From assembly GCF_003605125.1 (NCBI RefSeq), contig NZ_QPQT01000009.1:150888-214887 (forward strand): a stretch of DNA of 64,000 nt, read 5' to 3'. The notes under the pieces are model-generated. The model had not been told where the DNA came from, did no database searches, and worked only from the letters and a program-made list of their open reading frames with translations. The stretch comes from Shewanella algidipiscicola (lineage in GTDB: Bacteria > Pseudomonadota > Gammaproteobacteria > Enterobacterales > Shewanellaceae). Made by a program: the position numbers and the translations under genes. This document shows positions 39,707 to 47,535 of the stretch, piece by piece; the stretch's first letter is position 1, and every line of letters starts with the position of its first letter.

Positions 39707-40606
39707 ATGACAATATTGCAACACTTCGGCATCACCACCGAACTGGCCATCATTTTAGGGATCGATCTTGCTATCGCCATTATCCTCCTCACGGCGATGC
39801 GCTACCTACAGGGCTGGACCGTTAAGGTGAACAGCACCCATGAACTGTCTGAGCGCGATAATTTTGCCTTTGGCATTAGCACTGCTGGCGCAGTGGCAGG
39901 CTTAGGCATAGTGCTAACGGGCGCCATCACAGGCGAGGCGGCCGAGTCATATTGGGTCGAAGCTATCGGCATGAGCGCCTACGGTATCTTCGGCTTAATG
40001 CTAATCAAACTGGGGCGCTTTTTACACGATAAGATCGCCCTTAACGAGATTGATAAAAATGCCCTCATCATTAAGGGCAATATTTCGGTGGCAATTGTCG
40101 ATGCCACCGCTGCCATCGCTACAGCCATTATTATTCGCGCGGTACTGATTTGGGCTGAAGATCTGACCTTAGATACCTTTATCGCCATCTTTAGTGCATT
40201 TGCCATTTCACAACTCATGTTGGTGTTACTCACCCGCATCCGTGAAAAAGGCTATGCTAAACGCCACCAAGAAGCCTCAATGCAACAAGCTTTAGCCCAA
40301 GGCCAAACTGCATTAGCCATTCGCCATAGCGGCTATATGTTAGCGATGGCGCTGAGCTTTAATGCCGCCAGCCACTTTATTATTTTTATCCCCGATGCCT
40401 ATATCAACAATATTATTGGCTGGTTGGTATTTTCGGTGATCATGCTGCTGGCGCTCTCTTTGCTGCAAGCCTTGGTGAAAAAGTTAGTCTTAGCTAACAT
40501 CAATTTGGCAGAAGAGGTAGAGCTGCAACACAATGTGGGGATCGCCACCGTTGAATTGGCCATTAGCGTGGCTATCGCCCTTATTTTAACCAGTTTGATG
40601 GTGTAA
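39707..40606 (+). CDS. Duplicated DUF350 (YjfL-like) inner-membrane protein
   Basis: A 299-residue protein with about eight membrane helices. It consists of two DUF350 repeats: first with SERDNFAFGISTAGAVAGLGIVLTGAI, second with AIRHSGYMLAMALSFNAASHFIIF in the equivalent place. E. coli YjfL has one such unit (~130 residues), so this is a tandem fusion. DUF350 proteins often lie beside PspA-like and spermidine- or glutathionylspermidine-type enzymes. The exact transport or signalling role is unknown. It lies 11 bases after the lipoprotein and 24 bases before the next gene. Confidence 0.8.
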   Translation: MTILQHFGITTELAIILGIDLAIAIILLTAMRYLQGWTVKVNSTHELSERDNFAFGISTAGAVAGLGIVLTGAITGEAAESYWVEAIGMSAYGIFGLMLIKLGRFLHDKIALNEIDKNALIIKGNISVAIVDATAAIATAIIIRAVLIWAEDLTLDTFIAIFSAFAISQLMLVLLTRIREKGYAKRHQEASMQQALAQGQTALAIRHSGYMLAMALSFNAASHFIIFIPDAYINNIIGWLVFSVIMLLALSLLQALVKKLVLANINLAEEVELQHNVGIATVELAISVAIALILTSLMV

Positions 40607-40630
40607 CCTAATCGCACCAGCAAGGATGTA

Positions 40631-42358
40631 ATGCACTCTTCTCCCACGACTGCGCCAACCTCGGTTGGCGCCAAAAAACTCACCTGGTTTGACGATCTAC
40701 TGTTACTGGGTATCATGGCCGTGCTAGCTGGCTGCGGTCTGATTTACGAATATTTATTGTCTCACTATGCCGGGCGAGTGCTCGGCGCATTAGAAGCCGC
40801 CATCTACACCATGATTGGCTTGATGATTGTCTCCATGGGCATTGGCGCCTTTGCGGCGCGAAAAATTCGCTGCGCTTATACTGGCTTTGCCATTTTAGAA
40901 CTCAGCGTCGCTCTGTGCGGCGCCTTGGCAATTTTAATCACCGCCGCCGTCATCGGCTTTGGTCAGCAGCTGCCAATGTTGATTGCTAACACTATCGGCC
41001 TGCCGCCCGATCAACTGCCTCAAGGCGGCTTTATCGGCAGCCTGCAAAAATTAAGCGAGTACCTACCCTATTTTTGGGGAGTGTTGCTGGGCTTGATGAT
41101 CGGCATGGAGATCCCGCTGATCGCCAGAGTCAGGCAGTCCCTGTGTGAAGCCCATTTGCTACACAATGCAGGCACCATTTATGGCGCCGACTATATTGGC
41201 GCCGGGGTTGGCGCGGCGATTTGGGTAACATTGATGTTAGCCATCGATATTCAACTCGCGGCAGCGTTAACCGCCAGCTTTAACCTGCTCGCTGGCTTCA
41301 TCTTTATTTGGCGCTTTTGGGATAATATCGCTCACGCCAAATTACTGCTCGCAGGCCATATAATCGCTAGCGGCTTGTTGGTCCTGCTCGCCAGCCATGG
41401 TCCGCAGTGGGAGCAACAATTTAATAATTTGCTCTACAAAGATAAAGTGATCTACGCCAAGGCGACCCGCTTCCAACAGCTTACCTTCACCGAACGCTTA
41501 CGCGGAAACGATCTGCCTGCGGTGTATTCGCTCTACATCAATGGTCGGTTGCAGTTTTCTAGCCAGGATGAGCATATCTACCATGCGTTTTTAGTCCATC
41601 CAACCCTCGAAGCCAGTGCGCGCCATGATAAGGTACTGATCATTGGCGGCGGCGATGGCTTAGGCTTGCGCCAAGTCCTCAAGTGGCAGCCGCAGCAGGT
41701 GACGCTTATGGATCTGGATGCGGACTTAGTGGCATTATTTAAAAACCCCGATGACACCATGCCGACGCGCCTGCGTCACGCCCTACTTAAGCTCAATGAT
41801 GATGCGCTTAACGATAAACGAGTAGAGCTTGTCTTCGATGACGCTTTTAATGGCGCCGATAAACTGATCCGCCGCGGCGATAAATTTGATGCCATTATTG
41901 TCGACCTGCCCGATCCCAGTCACCCGGATCTGAATAAACTCTACTCCGACATGTTTTACCTTAAACTCAAAGAGCTACTAAGCGCTGACGGCGCGATTAC
42001 GGTGCAGTCGACCTCACCCTACCATGCGCCAAAGGCCTTCATCTCCGTGGGCAAAACCCTCGCCAGTGCTGGGTTTAATATGCAGCAATATCATCATAAT
42101 GTGCCCAGTTTTGGCGAGTGGGGCTGGAGTATCGCCACCTTAGCGGGCAAAGCGCCACGTGAGCGCTTGCAACCCCTGACCCAGTTATCGATAGCCGAAG
42201 ATTGGTTAACGCCTGGGCTGATCAAGGGGGCATTCGAGTTTCCGGGCAACTACTATCAAGACGCCGATGAGGTGAAAGTGAATGATATTGGCTCAATGCA
42301 GCTGTATCAGTATCATCAACAAGCTTGGTCTGAAAATGAAAATCTAACCCTATTTTGA
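40631..42358 (+). CDS. Membrane-anchored spermidine synthase-like aminopropyltransferase
   Basis: The N-terminal ~255 residues form about seven membrane helices; the C-terminal ~300 residues are a SpeE-like methyltransferase-fold domain. In it LYINGRLQFSSQDEHIYHAFLVHP (301-324) and IIGGGDGLGLRQVLKW (337-352) are the SpeE signatures. DLDADL (361-366) and VDLPDPSHP (about 420) keep the two aspartates that bind decarboxylated AdoMet and putrescine. It may thus make a polyamine at the membrane, or modify another amine; activity is inferred. The fusion is common in PspA-associated loci. It ends 18 bases before the second operator region. Confidence 0.8.
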   Translation: MHSSPTTAPTSVGAKKLTWFDDLLLLGIMAVLAGCGLIYEYLLSHYAGRVLGALEAAIYTMIGLMIVSMGIGAFAARKIRCAYTGFAILELSVALCGALAILITAAVIGFGQQLPMLIANTIGLPPDQLPQGGFIGSLQKLSEYLPYFWGVLLGLMIGMEIPLIARVRQSLCEAHLLHNAGTIYGADYIGAGVGAAIWVTLMLAIDIQLAAALTASFNLLAGFIFIWRFWDNIAHAKLLLAGHIIASGLLVLLASHGPQWEQQFNNLLYKDKVIYAKATRFQQLTFTERLRGNDLPAVYSLYINGRLQFSSQDEHIYHAFLVHPTLEASARHDKVLIIGGGDGLGLRQVLKWQPQQVTLMDLDADLVALFKNPDDTMPTRLRHALLKLNDDALNDKRVELVFDDAFNGADKLIRRGDKFDAIIVDLPDPSHPDLNKLYSDMFYLKLKELLSADGAITVQSTSPYHAPKAFISVGKTLASAGFNMQQYHHNVPSFGEWGWSIATLAGKAPRERLQPLTQLSIAEDWLTPGLIKGAFEFPGNYYQDADEVKVNDIGSMQLYQYHQQAWSENENLTLF

Positions 42359-42373
42359 ATCGTAAAATAGCAC

Positions 42374-42401
42374 TTGACATATTATGTCTCAGTGCTATCT
42401 T
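42374..42401 (+). promoter_or_regulatory. Sigma-70 promoter of the DUF2170-pspA unit, overlapped by operators
   Basis: TTGACA (42374-42379) and an extended -10 TGCTATCTT (TATCTT 42396-42401), 16 bases apart, make a strong promoter. The first operator overlaps the -35 and the second covers about +1 to +14. Confidence 0.75.
42376..42388. promoter_or_regulatory. Operator copy 2, GACATATTATGTC
   Basis: The same 13-base palindrome as at 38533 with T in the centre, overlapping the -35 box. Confidence 0.7.
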
Positions 42402-42409
42402 TAACCGCA

Positions 42410-42422
42410 GACATAATATGTC
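42410..42422. promoter_or_regulatory. Operator copy 3, GACATAATATGTC
   Basis: Identical to copy 1, lying just downstream of the predicted start point; its centre is 34 bases from that of copy 2, near three helical turns. Classic repressor geometry. Confidence 0.7.
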
Positions 42423-42435
42423 AAAGAGGACAACT

Positions 42436-42849
42436 ATGAACATTCACCAAATTGCCAACCACCTCAATGATCTTGGCGACAATAGCCACACAGGCTTTCA
42501 GTTCGATTGCTATCCCATTGACGGTGATGTCGAGGTGTTACAAGTCAATATTGTTGGGCGTGAAGAGATACCGTTATTTGTGTCAGTCACGGAGAATCAG
42601 GTGTTATGCATCAGCTACCTGTGGGGCGAAGATGAAGTAAAACCTGAGCGTCGCAGTCAGATGTTCGAAACCATGCTAGAGCTTAATATTCCAATGCCAC
42701 TGTCCTCTTTTGCCAAAATTGACGACAAATATGTGGTGTACGGGGCACTGTCGGTCAATTCGAGCATGAAAGAGATTGAACAGGAGTTATCGGTACTGTC
42801 AGATAACTGCTTAGAAGTGATCGATGAACTCAGCGAGTTCTTAAACTAG
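42436..42849 (+). CDS. DUF2170 family protein (YjfI-like)
   Basis: A 137-residue acidic soluble protein. The opening IHQIANHLNDLGDNSHTGFQFDCYPIDGDVEVLQVNI and LNIPMPLSSFAKIDDKYVVYGALS fit DUF2170, the family of E. coli YjfI, which is encoded beside a PspA paralogue there too. A frame extends back to 42355 over the operators and promoter, so ATG 42436 with AGAGGA is the right start. It is likely a partner of the PspA-like protein. Molecular role unknown. Confidence 0.82.
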   Translation: MNIHQIANHLNDLGDNSHTGFQFDCYPIDGDVEVLQVNIVGREEIPLFVSVTENQVLCISYLWGEDEVKPERRSQMFETMLELNIPMPLSSFAKIDDKYVVYGALSVNSSMKEIEQELSVLSDNCLEVIDELSEFLN

Positions 42850-42931
42850 ATTCAGACCAAATTAAATTATGGTAACTGTGGGCGAGACATCCGGTTTTTA
42901 GCGCACGGTTATACTGTAGAGGAGTCTCATT

Positions 42932-43618
42932 ATGGGTATTCTAAATAAGATTTTAACCGCGTTTCGCGGCGGCGCGACCGAAGTAGGCCAAAGTATTGTT
43001 GATGCCAACTCCACGCGTATTTTTGAACAAGAGATCCGCGATGCTGAAAAGCACCTCACCAAGGCCAAGCGTGAGCTAACCGACGTGATGGCTAAAGAGA
43101 TGCAGGCCAGCCGTGAAATCGACCGCCTAAAACGTGCCATCGCCGAGCATGAAGGCTATGCCACTCAGGCATTAGAAAAAGGCAATGAAACCTTGGCGCT
43201 AGAAGTGGCAGAGAAAATAGCCCAACTAGACCAAGAGCTTGCCGAGCAGCAATCGGCTAACGACAGCTTTAGCGCTCATGCGATTCGACTCAAAGAGTTG
43301 GTGCGTAAAACCGAACGTCAGCTGGCAGATTATCAGCGCCAACTGAGCATGGTTAAAACCACTGAGAGCGTGCAAAAAGCCACGGCAACCATTACTGATT
43401 CATTTGCCAGCAGCAACTCAAAACTGCTGAACGCTAAAGATTCACTAGAGCGCATCAAAGCACGTCAACAACAGTTTGACGATCGCTTAAAGGCCTCGGA
43501 AACCTTAGCCGAAGAGAACAGTGATAAGTCGCTGCAATCAAAGTTAGCCGAAGCAGGCATTGGCGAACAAAAATCCAATGCCAATGCGGTGCTCGAACGC
43601 CTCAAAGCCCGCAAGTAA
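42932..43618 (+). CDS. PspA/IM30-family membrane remodelling protein (YjfJ-like)
   Basis: A 228-residue almost fully helical, coiled-coil protein. The N-terminal GILNKILTAFRGGATEVGQSIVDANSTRIFEQEIRDAEKHL has the amphipathic helix and core of the PspA/Vipp1 superfamily, which form ESCRT-III-like rods at the membrane and support proton-gradient maintenance. It is closer in size and context to E. coli YjfJ than to PspA, with no PspF-type activator gene here. AGGAG precedes the ATG. A terminator follows, so the genes after it may be expressed at lower level. Confidence 0.88.
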   Translation: MGILNKILTAFRGGATEVGQSIVDANSTRIFEQEIRDAEKHLTKAKRELTDVMAKEMQASREIDRLKRAIAEHEGYATQALEKGNETLALEVAEKIAQLDQELAEQQSANDSFSAHAIRLKELVRKTERQLADYQRQLSMVKTTESVQKATATITDSFASSNSKLLNAKDSLERIKARQQQFDDRLKASETLAEENSDKSLQSKLAEAGIGEQKSNANAVLERLKARK

Positions 43619-43635
43619 TCGATGTTACTTTGCTC

Positions 43636-43670
43636 AAAGCACCTCAAGGTTTTCCCTCGAGGTGCTTTTA
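43636..43670 (+). terminator. Terminator-like hairpin after the PspA gene
   Basis: A 10-bp perfect stem (AAAGCACCTC/GAGGTGCTTT, 13-base loop) followed by TA; T-run is within the stem end. Probably causes partial termination, reducing downstream expression. Confidence 0.65.
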
Positions 43671-43699
43671 GCCATTTACGTTAGTGCTAGGAGTATCAC

Positions 43700-44344
43700 A
43701 TGGGATTCTTAAAAGGGCTTTTTGGTAAAAAAGCCCCACCGCCACGTCAACTAAGCCACCCCAATCAGCTCCAACTTGGCGATATGATCACCCTCGATGA
43801 TAGCTTCGCGCTACCCGAGCAGCTACGCGGCCAACAACTGCGGGTCGAAGCGGTCAACACCTATGAATTTGAACGTCGACAATCGACCGAGTGGGTGTTA
43901 AAAGGTCATGGTAATGACACCCTATTTTTATCGCTCGATGAAGATGATGAAACCCATCTGTGTTTCGCCCTAAAAATCACCCGCAGCCAAGTCGAACAGA
44001 TTGTCGATCTTGACCAATTTAGCGATATTTTTGAAGAAGATGTTCAGGCAAGTCTGACCATATTGCCCACAGTTCCTGAATCACTTAGCGCTTGGTTAGG
44101 CAGCCAATATCATCAGATTAACTTTGCTCAATTTGGTTATTTCCATCGCCAAGATTATCGCGGTATGACCCCCCCTCAAGATGAAGGCACTAACAGTGGT
44201 GAGCCATTTGAGCTGTATCAACTGCTTGACGATGACGAACGTTATGGCATTGAAGTGGAAGTCTATGAAGGCGGCGATACCGACGTCATGCTGACCCTAT
44301 ATCGCCCACTGAGTGACATTCGCGAGTACTGGCCAGGAAAGTGA
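43700..44344 (+). CDS. DUF2491 family protein (YjfK-like)
   Basis: A 214-residue soluble acidic protein starting MGFLKGLFGKKAPPPRQ, an amphipathic start. It matches the DUF2491 family of E. coli YjfK, as I recall (LQLGDMITLDDSFALPEQLRGQQL, ALKITRSQVEQIVDL, YEGGDTDVMLTLYRPLSDI). Beside pspA and DUF2170 in many genomes. Function unknown; a peripheral membrane partner is a guess based on the hydrophobic N-terminus. Confidence 0.82.
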   Translation: MGFLKGLFGKKAPPPRQLSHPNQLQLGDMITLDDSFALPEQLRGQQLRVEAVNTYEFERRQSTEWVLKGHGNDTLFLSLDEDDETHLCFALKITRSQVEQIVDLDQFSDIFEEDVQASLTILPTVPESLSAWLGSQYHQINFAQFGYFHRQDYRGMTPPQDEGTNSGEPFELYQLLDDDERYGIEVEVYEGGDTDVMLTLYRPLSDIREYWPGK

Positions 44345-44410
44345 TAGGGATTGTCGCGGTGATCCAATTAACCCTAAGCGGCTTACCGCATCAAGCTGAG
44401 GTAACCAAAA

Positions 44411-44743
44411 ATGAGTAAAGTTAAACAACCGCTCCCGGAGCAGTGGTTACAAAATCAAAAGGCCGCCAAGGCCACGCAAGTCGCATTCGACCTTGATGAA
44501 AAGTTTCAATACTCCATTCGAAAAGCGGCGCTGGATGCTGGGGTCAGCCCCTCGGATCAAATTCGCTCTATCTTAGGATTATCGGTCACTAAGCGTCCCA
44601 AACGCCCAAGGCTAACGGTATCCCTCAGCCTAGATGATTACCAATTATTGGCGCAAAAATACAACGTGCCACCCAGCGAACAGCTGGAAATAAAACGCCG
44701 GGTATTGGACGACTTGGTTCATTTTGTTGGAGAAAACGAATAA
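44411..44743 (+). CDS. 110-aa protein, two ribbon-helix-helix-like units
   Basis: A basic soluble protein of unknown family. It appears to have two similar units: TQVAFDLDEKFQYSIRKAALDAGVSPSDQIRSIL (about 21-56) and RLTVSLSLDDYQLLAQKYNVPPSEQLEIKRRVL (about 66-100), each a short beta strand followed by two helices with a turn of the GVSPSDQ/NVPPSEQ type. That is the ribbon-helix-helix pattern of DNA-binding proteins such as MetJ/Arc. It may therefore be the regulator of the 13-base palindromes in the same cluster; this is a hypothesis. It lies 66 bases after DUF2491. Confidence 0.55.
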   Translation: MSKVKQPLPEQWLQNQKAAKATQVAFDLDEKFQYSIRKAALDAGVSPSDQIRSILGLSVTKRPKRPRLTVSLSLDDYQLLAQKYNVPPSEQLEIKRRVLDDLVHFVGENE

Positions 44744-44768
44744 GATTGTGGCTCAAATATAAAATAAA

Positions 44769-44793
44769 GGGGCGCGGGATTAACCCGCGTCCC
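44769..44793 (+). terminator. Hairpin before the ion-channel gene
   Basis: A 10-bp GC-rich stem with one G-U pair (GGGGCGCGGG/CCCGCGTCCC, 5-base loop) and only GTTTA after it. Weak as a terminator; may be an attenuator or RNA stabiliser between the 110-aa gene and the channel. Confidence 0.45.
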
Positions 44794-44810
44794 GTTTAGG
44801 GAGCCATTTT

Positions 44811-45623
44811 ATGGCAGAGAAAAAACGTTGGTTACCGCCAATGGAGCAGGCCCCATCCCCGTTTCAGCTAGCCATGATGGCGCTATCATTGATTTCCGTT
44901 GTCGTGGTATTGATGCTCACCTTTGCCAAGCTCGACACTGAAACCCGCCGGCTATTATTATTTGTCGATGCCAGTATCTGCACCATCTTTATCAGTTATT
45001 TCTTCATCAATCTGTTTCGCGCCGACGATAAACGTCACTATATCAAACACAATTGGATCGATCTTGTTGCTAGCATTCCGGCGATTGAGCCTCTGCGCAT
45101 GGCAAGGTTATTCCAAATCTTACGGGTTATTCGTCTACTTAGAATGACCCGCTCAATCATTGTGCCTATGATGAAACAGCGACGACAGGCCACGCTGGCA
45201 AGCTTACTCGTGGCTTTGGTCACCTTACTCACCTTCGCCTCAGTATTAATATTAATTGTAGAAAGTGGCGAGCCTGGGTCGAATATCCATACCGCTGAAG
45301 AGGCGATTTGGTGGGCGCTGGTAACCATTTCTACCGTAGGTTATGGCGACCATTACCCGGTCACCACCATTGGCCATGTTATCGGCGGCATAGTCATAGT
45401 GTGTGGTGTGAGCTTTTTCGGGGTGATATCAGGCTATATGGCCTCGATTTTTATCGCTCCCGATGAGTCAGAAAAATTAGATACTCAGAGCGAAGAAATT
45501 CGTAGCGATCTTCATCATGTCCTGCACCGAATGGAGCAAAACCAAGCCACATTACTGCAAGAAGTTACAGAACTAAAACAACAACTCAAACAACAACTCA
45601 AACAAGGTAAATCGCTCGAGTAA
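44811..45623 (+). CDS. Voltage-gated-type potassium channel
   Basis: A 270-residue inner-membrane channel. Residues about 20-150 hold four to five membrane segments including an S4-like basic helix (RMARLFQILRVIRLLRMTRS, 96-115), and the pore region has the potassium selectivity filter TISTVGYGD (172-180), then the last helix. The C-terminus is a soluble coiled coil with a short repeat QLKQQLKQ, from a 12-base DNA duplication. It seems to be the last gene of the PspA cluster, so potassium flux may respond to the same membrane stress. Confidence 0.85.
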   Translation: MAEKKRWLPPMEQAPSPFQLAMMALSLISVVVVLMLTFAKLDTETRRLLLFVDASICTIFISYFFINLFRADDKRHYIKHNWIDLVASIPAIEPLRMARLFQILRVIRLLRMTRSIIVPMMKQRRQATLASLLVALVTLLTFASVLILIVESGEPGSNIHTAEEAIWWALVTISTVGYGDHYPVTTIGHVIGGIVIVCGVSFFGVISGYMASIFIAPDESEKLDTQSEEIRSDLHHVLHRMEQNQATLLQEVTELKQQLKQQLKQGKSLE

Positions 45624-45755
45624 GTTAATCCCGCCCATAACACCGTCATTGACTGTTCACGCCGAGCAATGGGTTACGCTTCAAAACTAAGTCGTGTTAG
45701 CACTAAGGCATATCAGGGCTAAACCATAAAGCTTCCCCCTATTTGAGCTAACTTC

Positions 45756-45785
45756 GGCTCGATGCCGTGAAAAAGGCACCGAGCC
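45756..45785. terminator. Hairpin between the channel and ygiF (convergent)
   Basis: An 11-bp stem with one mismatch (GGCTCGATGCC with GGCACCGAGCC, 8-base loop) ends 13 bases before the 3' end of the ygiF gene. No long T-run on either side. Confidence 0.45.
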
Positions 45786-45797
45786 TTAAGCGCTAAT

Positions 45798-47282
45798 TTA
45801 ACGCCAGAAAGGCGTGGCCTTCAGCGCCGAGCGGCGCGAATGCTCCATCGCGACCAATAAACTCTGTTGCTGAGAATCGAGCCAAGGTTGAAGCGCAATC
45901 CCTTTCGCTGTCGCCAGCTTGGCTAAACATTGATAAGCATATAAGGTGCGAACCCCTTGTGCTAAGTCATTCCAAGGGGCGCAAAATAGCGATCTTAGTT
46001 TGACGCGATACAAGTCACCATACGCGATACCCACTAAGTGACTCTCCTCTAATGCCTTACCCAGCGAAAGCAAGTCATCACAGTTCCATGTGCGCTCGGC
46101 TGACATCATAGTACACATTTGCCGCCATGAATCTTCTAACTGGTGATTGGCAAATTGCACCAGCTCAGACGAGAGATTAAGTGGCAATAAGCCCTCTCGA
46201 CAGGCAAATAACAAGTTAACCAACTTGAGCTGCAAGTGACCATAGGCGTTATCAGCCAACATGGTTTGCATCATACTGGGTAAATCCAGTGCAGCTAAAG
46301 CCTCGGTGATTAACGGCTCAACCGCCTCCACTTGCGGCAAAGTCGTTAACAAGGTGGCCCTTTGAGTTAATAGAGTGCGGTAACCCAAACTAAGATCAAC
46401 CGGGGCCAGATGTTGCTCTAGGCGCGAAAAAGCCTGTAATAAGGACTCATCTAACAGACCAAATTGCATCAAAGTAGAGCGCAGCAGCCTGATACAAGCG
46501 CGCAGCCGATATGCCAGCTCTGACTGCTCAACACTCTCGCTGGACTCTAACACCAAGGCTTCGAGCAATTGCCAACGCTCCAGTCCGATACTAAGCACAG
46601 TTAATAATGCCTGTTTTGGCGTCGCATTATCACCTAACGCGATAACATCGAGTGGTTCAAGTGGTGGTGGGCTCGCCATGGCGGCCAAGCAATAGCCTCG
46701 CTGCGCCTTGCTGGCTCGTCCCAAACGCGCGGGGATCTGCTTGGTCACTTGCTCGCCCAGTATCAATAACGCCTGCGTTTGGCCAGCAAGCAGCTCAAAC
46801 TCAATTTCACATATAGGTTCGCTGACACCATTGGCACAAACGGTGCCGATATCTAAAGCCACCTCGACTAAGCTATCTTGTAGATAAATATGCCAAATCA
46901 TCCGGCTAAAATCGGTATCAAATAACGAAGTTAATCGGCGCTGCACTTTATCTATGTCAGCACCTAGCGGCCAAATTTTAGACGGAAAGCGTGATAAATC
47001 GACCTTAGGTTGATCGATATCAATATTGTATTCGGGACGGGAATGCACTCCGCCTTCGACACTGCCGGCGGTCTTGATGGTCTGCTCATAATGGCCATCG
47101 CAACCGCGAATACGCAGCCCCATGTCCCATTGCCGCAGCTGTAAGTCTGGGGTATCAAAATAACTATTACTGAGATGTTTTACGCCTTTTGACTCACTAT
47201 GAGGTAAACTGTTTAGCAGTGATATCAAGGCTTCTCGTGCACTTTTCGGGAAAAACAGTTTAAGTTCTATTTCGGCTGCCAT
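45798..47282 (-). CDS. ygiF: Inorganic triphosphatase with CYTH and CHAD-like domains
   Basis: Hydrolyses inorganic tripolyphosphate. The ~494-residue cytoplasmic protein starts with the CYTH signature EIELK right after the initiator Met-Ala-Ala, then YFDTPDLQLRQWDMGLRIRG and EQTIKTAG, the triphosphate tunnel residues. The C-terminal ~290 residues are a helical CHAD-like domain (LRACIRLLRSTLMQFG). The frame extends five codons upstream to GTG at 47297, but the ATG at 47282 (MAAEIELKLFF) matches the family start. It is divergent from the phosphate transport genes, sensible for phosphate metabolism. Confidence 0.87.
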   Translation of the reverse strand: MAAEIELKLFFPKSAREALISLLNSLPHSESKGVKHLSNSYFDTPDLQLRQWDMGLRIRGCDGHYEQTIKTAGSVEGGVHSRPEYNIDIDQPKVDLSRFPSKIWPLGADIDKVQRRLTSLFDTDFSRMIWHIYLQDSLVEVALDIGTVCANGVSEPICEIEFELLAGQTQALLILGEQVTKQIPARLGRASKAQRGYCLAAMASPPPLEPLDVIALGDNATPKQALLTVLSIGLERWQLLEALVLESSESVEQSELAYRLRACIRLLRSTLMQFGLLDESLLQAFSRLEQHLAPVDLSLGYRTLLTQRATLLTTLPQVEAVEPLITEALAALDLPSMMQTMLADNAYGHLQLKLVNLLFACREGLLPLNLSSELVQFANHQLEDSWRQMCTMMSAERTWNCDDLLSLGKALEESHLVGIAYGDLYRVKLRSLFCAPWNDLAQGVRTLYAYQCLAKLATAKGIALQPWLDSQQQSLLVAMEHSRRSALKATPFWR

Positions 47283-47360
47283 TCGCCAATTGCTCACTTT
47301 TTGATTAATAAATTCGATTCTGTAATGCAGCTTTCATTATTATTTAATGAAAACGTCATA

Positions 47361-47378
47361 ATGTAATATTGCTGTCAC
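47361..47378 (+). promoter_or_regulatory. Candidate Pho box upstream of the DUF47-pit genes
   Basis: ATGTAAT-ATTG-CTGTCAC has two 7-base repeats in the 11-base spacing of the Pho box (CTGTCAT-N4-CTGTCAC), 12 of 14 positions matching. It lies 158 bases before the gene. PhoB binding is inferred, not shown. Confidence 0.35.
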
Positions 47379-47535
47379 AAAAGCACTTTAGGATTACGCT
47401 TTGCAGTTTCTATATAACTCGTTAGAATAAAAACTGTCAGTTTTTATATAAAAACACAGTTTCAATACGTGGACGCTTGGGTTAACATGCGCCCGCATTT
47501 TCCAACAGTGGAATAACCTAAATAGGTACACGGCA

